Below the pieces are notes generated by a model. The model searched no databases. It saw only the letters and a list, made by a program, of their open reading frames with translations, and was not told the DNA's origin. The position numbers and the translations under genes were made by a program. From Betaproteobacteria bacterium (GTDB lineage Bacteria; Pseudomonadota; Gammaproteobacteria; Burkholderiales; Burkholderiaceae_C), in assembly GCA_025354965.1 (NCBI GenBank), contig JANXLW010000108.1, positions 1 through 18,939 on the forward strand: a stretch of 18,939 nucleotides of DNA, read 5' to 3'. Below, piece after piece: positions 15,742-18,939 of the stretch (its first letter is position 1; each line of letters begins with the position of its first letter).

Positions 15742-16962
15742 TTGTTGAATGATCTGCGCATCGAAGGCCGACAGCGCGATGACGGCGGTCCCCCACGCTG
15801 GTTGTGGCCAGCGCTGGGCACTGCTGTGGTCGTGCTGCTGGCTGGCGCTGGCGGGTGGTTCGCGCTGGCACGATCGACAACGGTGCAAACGGCCGCGGCT
15901 GTGGCGGTGACCGCGGGAGGTGGCGCCAGCGCGGTGCTGCAGGCTACCGGCTACGTTACCGCGCGTCGTCAGGCGACGGTATCGACTCAGATCACCGGCA
16001 CGCTGACCGAGGTCTTGATCGAAGAAGGTGACCACGTTCAAAAAGGCCAGGTGATCGCCCGACTTGAAGACAGCGGTCTGCGCGCCAGTTTGAACGTGGC
16101 GCAGGCCAATCTTCTGTCGGCACAAGCCCAGATAGCACAAGCACAGGCGCAACTTGGCCAGGCCGATGCCGATGCGCGACGGCAGAACGAACTCGCCTCC
16201 AGCGGCATGCTCTCCAGGCAGGCGGCCGAACAGGCGCGCACCGCGGTCGCCACGTTCACCGCTCAACTTGAGGCGCGCCGGCGCGAAGCTGATGCGGCAC
16301 GCGCGCAGTTGGCGCAGGCGCAGGTAAACTTTGATTACACCGTCGTGCGTGCGCCGTTCTCCGGCGTCGTCACAGTCAAGGCCGCGCAAGTTGGCGAGAT
16401 TGTCTCGCCGCTGTCGGCCGGCGGTGGATTTACGCGCACCGGCGTTGGCACCATCGTCGACATGGATTCGCTCGAGGTCGACGTCGACGTCAGTGAGGCC
16501 TATATCGGCCAGGTGAAACCTGACATGCCGGCCGAGTCCGTACTCGACGCCTACCCCGACTGGAAAGTACCTTCGCACGTGATTGCCATCGTGCCTGCGG
16601 CCGACCGCGGCAAGGCGACGATCAAGGTGCGGGTGGCGCTGGAGCAGAAAGACGCACGGCTGGTGCCCGACATCGGCGTGCGCGTCTCTTTTCTGGGTTT
16701 AAGGCCCACGGCTGTGCCGACGCAGGCAGCCAAGGGCGTTCTGGTGCCGCCACAGGCGGTGGTGCAACGCGACGGTCAGAGCGTCGTCTTCATCGTGATG
16801 GACGGCAAGGCGCAGCAACGCAATGTGAAACCAGCGTTGCAGGATGTGGGTTCGATGAAACTGCTACCCGATGCGGTGAAACCAGGCGAGCGTGTCGTGC
16901 TTTCACCTTCGGCAGCGCTGCACGACGGTTCCGACGTTAGAATCGCCGGCGAGGCCCGCTGA
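15742..16962 (+). CDS. Periplasmic adaptor subunit (HlyD/MacA type) of an efflux or export system
   Basis: About 406 residues from a TTG at 15742; an in-frame ATT at 15730 may be the true start. A membrane anchor lies near residues 19-43 (PALGTAVVVLLAGAGGWFAL). A lipoyl-like half (VSTQITGTLTEVLIEEGDHV) follows, then a long alanine/glutamine-rich coiled coil (about 115-195), the second lipoyl half with FDYTVVRAPFSGVV, and a beta-barrel and membrane-proximal domain. This order is typical of MacA-like membrane fusion proteins that bridge an inner-membrane pump and an outer-membrane channel. It starts an operon with an ABC ATPase (28 bases later) and an FtsX-like permease. No outer-membrane channel gene is in view. 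Substrate unknown. Confidence 0.88.
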   Translation: MLNDLRIEGRQRDDGGPPRWLWPALGTAVVVLLAGAGGWFALARSTTVQTAAAVAVTAGGGASAVLQATGYVTARRQATVSTQITGTLTEVLIEEGDHVQKGQVIARLEDSGLRASLNVAQANLLSAQAQIAQAQAQLGQADADARRQNELASSGMLSRQAAEQARTAVATFTAQLEARRREADAARAQLAQAQVNFDYTVVRAPFSGVVTVKAAQVGEIVSPLSAGGGFTRTGVGTIVDMDSLEVDVDVSEAYIGQVKPDMPAESVLDAYPDWKVPSHVIAIVPAADRGKATIKVRVALEQKDARLVPDIGVRVSFLGLRPTAVPTQAAKGVLVPPQAVVQRDGQSVVFIVMDGKAQQRNVKPALQDVGSMKLLPDAVKPGERVVLSPSAALHDGSDVRIAGEAR

Positions 16963-16989
16963 CCCCCTGGCACATGAAGAGGACGAGTC

Positions 16990-17679
16990 ATGGAAAAGCT
17001 GATTGAAATTCGCGATCTGTCGAAAGTTTATGAGCGAAGCAAACTAAAGATCGAGGTGCTGCATCACATCAACCTCGATGTCGACCAGGGCGACTTCATT
17101 GCGCTGATGGGTCCATCGGGGTCCGGCAAGACCACGCTGCTCAACTTGATCGGCGGACTCGATCTGCCGTCCGGCGGCAGCATCAGCGTTGGCGGCCAGC
17201 GCATCGACCAACTCGGCGCTTCAGCGCTGGCGAAGTGGCGCTCAGCCAAGGTCGGCTTCGTGTTCCAGTTCTATAACCTGATGCCGATGTTGTCGGCGCA
17301 GCGCAACGTCGAACTGCCGCTTCTGCTGACCAAGTTGTCGGGCGCTGAGCGCAAGAAGCGCGCCGCCATCGCGCTGCAACTCGTGGGGCTGGCGGATCGC
17401 GCTGCTCACAAGCCGGGCGAATTGTCCGGCGGCCAGCAGCAGCGTGTGTCGATCGCCCGCGCCATCGTGTCCGACCCTTCGCTGCTGGTCTGCGACGAGC
17501 CCACCGGCGATCTTGATCGCCAGTCGGCCGAAGACGTGCTGGGTCTTTTGCGCGCGTTAAATCGCGATCATGGCAAGACCATCGTGATGGTCACGCACGA
17601 CCCGAAAGCCGCCGAGTATGCCAACCATACGCTGCATCTGGACAAGGGCAGTCTGGTCGAACCGACCCCAACGCGCTGA
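16990..17679 (+). CDS. ABC transporter ATP-binding protein (MacB/LolD type)
   Basis: A 229-residue ATPase with every motif intact: Walker A GPSGSGKTT at residues 41-49, Q-loop Q93, signature LSGGQ at 145-149, Walker B LLVCDE at 165-170 followed by PTGDLD, and switch His203 in VTHD. The short insertion pattern and the FQFYNLMP string after the Q-loop are typical of the ATPases that pair with FtsX/MacB-fold permeases for lipoprotein, peptide or antibiotic export. It powers the permease encoded 21 bases downstream. GAGGA about 7 bases ahead of the ATG is the ribosome site. Confidence 0.95.
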   Translation: MEKLIEIRDLSKVYERSKLKIEVLHHINLDVDQGDFIALMGPSGSGKTTLLNLIGGLDLPSGGSISVGGQRIDQLGASALAKWRSAKVGFVFQFYNLMPMLSAQRNVELPLLLTKLSGAERKKRAAIALQLVGLADRAAHKPGELSGGQQQRVSIARAIVSDPSLLVCDEPTGDLDRQSAEDVLGLLRALNRDHGKTIVMVTHDPKAAEYANHTLHLDKGSLVEPTPTR

Positions 17680-17700
17680 CACTGTTTCAAGGAGGCAGCG

Positions 17701-18903
17701 ATGAAATACCTGCATCTGGTCTGGGCTTCACTTTTCAGACGCAAAACGCGCACCGTGCTGACGCTGGTTTCAATCATCGCCGCGTTCCTGCTTTTTGGCA
17801 TGCTCGATGCGGTGCGCACGTCCTTCAACCAGGCCGGCCAAAGTGCGAACGGCGCGGTGCGGCTGCAAACCGGCTCAAAGCTGTCATTCATCCAGACACT
17901 TCCACTGGCACTGCAAGATCAGATTGCGCGCGTCGACGGCGTCAAAATGGTGACCTATGCCAACTGGTTCGGTGGCGCCTACCAGGATCCGCACAACCAG
18001 GTGTTCAGCTTCGCTGTGCCTTCCAATTACCTCGACCTGTTTCCCGAAATCGCGGTCACAAATGCCGAACGCAAGGCCTTCAATGAGACCCGCACCGGCG
18101 CCTTGATAGGAGAGCAGCTAGCGCAGCGCTTCAACTGGAAAGTCGGCGACCACGTGCCGCTGCAATCAACTATTTTTCCGGACCGCCAGGGCAGCAAGAA
18201 CTGGCAGTTCGACATTGTCGGCATCCTGCATGCCACCGACAAGAAAAGCGGCAGTTTCTTTGACCAGACCTTTCTGCTCAACTGGAAATATTTTGACGAC
18301 ACCACACCGTACAACCAGGGCCAGGTCGGCTGGTACGTCACCCGCGTGGTGGATGTCAACCAGGCCGATCGCGTGGCCAAGGGCATTGACGCGCTGTCGG
18401 CCAACTCCGACCACGAGACCCGGACCCAGACCGAACAGGCAGCCACCGCTTCGTGGATGAAACAACTGGCCGACATCGGCCTGATCGTGGGCTCGATCAT
18501 GGGTGCGGTTTTTTTCACGCTGTTGCTGTTGTCTGGCAATACCATGATGCAGGCTGTGCGCGAGCGCACCAGCGAAATCGCGGTGCTGAAGACGATTGGA
18601 TTTTCCAGCCGCAGCGTGCTGGCGATGGTGCTGGCCGAATCAGTGTTGCTGCTGATGCTGGGGGGCATCGGCGGACTGGCTTTGGCAAGCGCAGTCATTC
18701 CGGCCGTCTCAGCCGGTAGCGGTGGCATGCTGAACTTGCCGTCGGTGGGCGCCGCAAGCTGGGGGCTGGGACTGACGTTGATGGTGCTGATCGGCGTTCT
18801 GGTAGGCGCGCTGCCGGCGTGGAACGCGATGCGGCTGAACATCGTCGTGGTGCCCGGCTCGGGCTGCAGCACGTGCTGGTCCGCGGCGACGAGGCGCGGC
18901 TGA
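17701..18903 (+). CDS. FtsX/MacB-like ABC transporter permease (C-terminal end atypical)
   Basis: A 400-residue permease. One transmembrane helix lies at about 20-42 (TVLTLVSIIAAFLLFGMLDA), followed by a large periplasmic domain of roughly 225 residues of the MacB core type. Three more helices lie near 266-290, 302-327 and 358-378, and then LPAWNAMRLNIV, the usual ending of the family. AGGAGG at 17691-17696 sets the start. Relatives normally stop within about ten residues of this point. Here the frame runs on through VVPGSGC and a Cys/Arg-rich tail from about 18844, where GC content also rises. The last about 18 residues are therefore suspect. It works with the ATPase and adaptor upstream; a second permease gene often follows in such operons but would lie outside the window. 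Confidence 0.85.
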   Translation: MKYLHLVWASLFRRKTRTVLTLVSIIAAFLLFGMLDAVRTSFNQAGQSANGAVRLQTGSKLSFIQTLPLALQDQIARVDGVKMVTYANWFGGAYQDPHNQVFSFAVPSNYLDLFPEIAVTNAERKAFNETRTGALIGEQLAQRFNWKVGDHVPLQSTIFPDRQGSKNWQFDIVGILHATDKKSGSFFDQTFLLNWKYFDDTTPYNQGQVGWYVTRVVDVNQADRVAKGIDALSANSDHETRTQTEQAATASWMKQLADIGLIVGSIMGAVFFTLLLLSGNTMMQAVRERTSEIAVLKTIGFSSRSVLAMVLAESVLLLMLGGIGGLALASAVIPAVSAGSGGMLNLPSVGAASWGLGLTLMVLIGVLVGALPAWNAMRLNIVVVPGSGCSTCWSAATRRG

Positions 18904-18939
18904 CGTTCCGTCAGGGCGCGGCACCCCGGATGTCGGGCC

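Noticed and set aside
15652..16578. Minus-strand open frame of 308 codons opposite the adaptor gene
   Set aside because: Arg/Gly/Leu-rich shadow; the plus strand shows an ordered adaptor protein with lipoyl halves and coiled coil.

Overview
The window reads as chromosomal DNA of a moderately high-GC betaproteobacterium, most likely order Burkholderiales (Comamonadaceae/Rhodoferax-like). This is an inference from protein family resemblance, codon use and gene content: two glutathione S-transferases, an NAD(P)H-linked 2-oxoacid:acceptor oxidoreductase, a trimethylamine-dehydrogenase-type flavoprotein and an arsR-arsC-acr3 operon. No database search was possible. I saw no rRNA, tRNA, CRISPR array or intact transposase.

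Layout. 2-789 (+): the end of a YghU-type glutathione-dependent oxidoreductase, overlapping a second glutathione S-transferase. 1025-5488 (+): a tight four-gene operon (gamma, alpha, beta and a fused FAD/NAD(P)H + ferredoxin subunit) for a CoA-dependent 2-oxoacid oxidoreductase. 5489-5839: a gene-free stretch with a stem-loop. 5840-6614 (+): a damaged SnoaL-like/PAS signalling gene. 6770-9042 (-): kbl-tdh, the threonine to glycine + acetyl-CoA pathway. 9259-9570 (+): a decayed dienelactone hydrolase. 9634-11694 (-): a trimethylamine/dimethylamine dehydrogenase homologue. 11926-12699 (+): a periplasmic ModA-like binding protein standing alone. 12782-14718 (+): arsR, arsC and a frameshifted acr3. 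14827-15576 (-): an MgtC/SapB membrane protein converging on acr3. 15742-18903 (+): an adaptor / ABC ATPase / FtsX-like permease efflux operon running to the window end.

How the genes work together. The oxidoreductase operon would couple CoA-dependent oxidative decarboxylation of an unidentified 2-oxoacid to NAD(P)H through its fused flavin/iron-sulfur subunit. Kbl and Tdh act in sequence on threonine. ArsR represses a leaderless-looking arsenic operon in which ArsC reduces arsenate and Acr3 exports arsenite, although Acr3 is broken in this sequence. The three-gene cassette at the right end looks like a MacAB-type export or lipid/protein transport system.

No wholly new system is evident. The most interesting points are the fused electron-transfer subunit with a cysteine-dense ferredoxin segment, the methylamine-dehydrogenase homologue with a remodelled substrate cage, the leaderless arsR promoter, a possible ATT start codon for the adaptor gene, a long inverted repeat built into the end of mgtC, and a repeated pattern of damaged genes that could be genome decay or assembly error.
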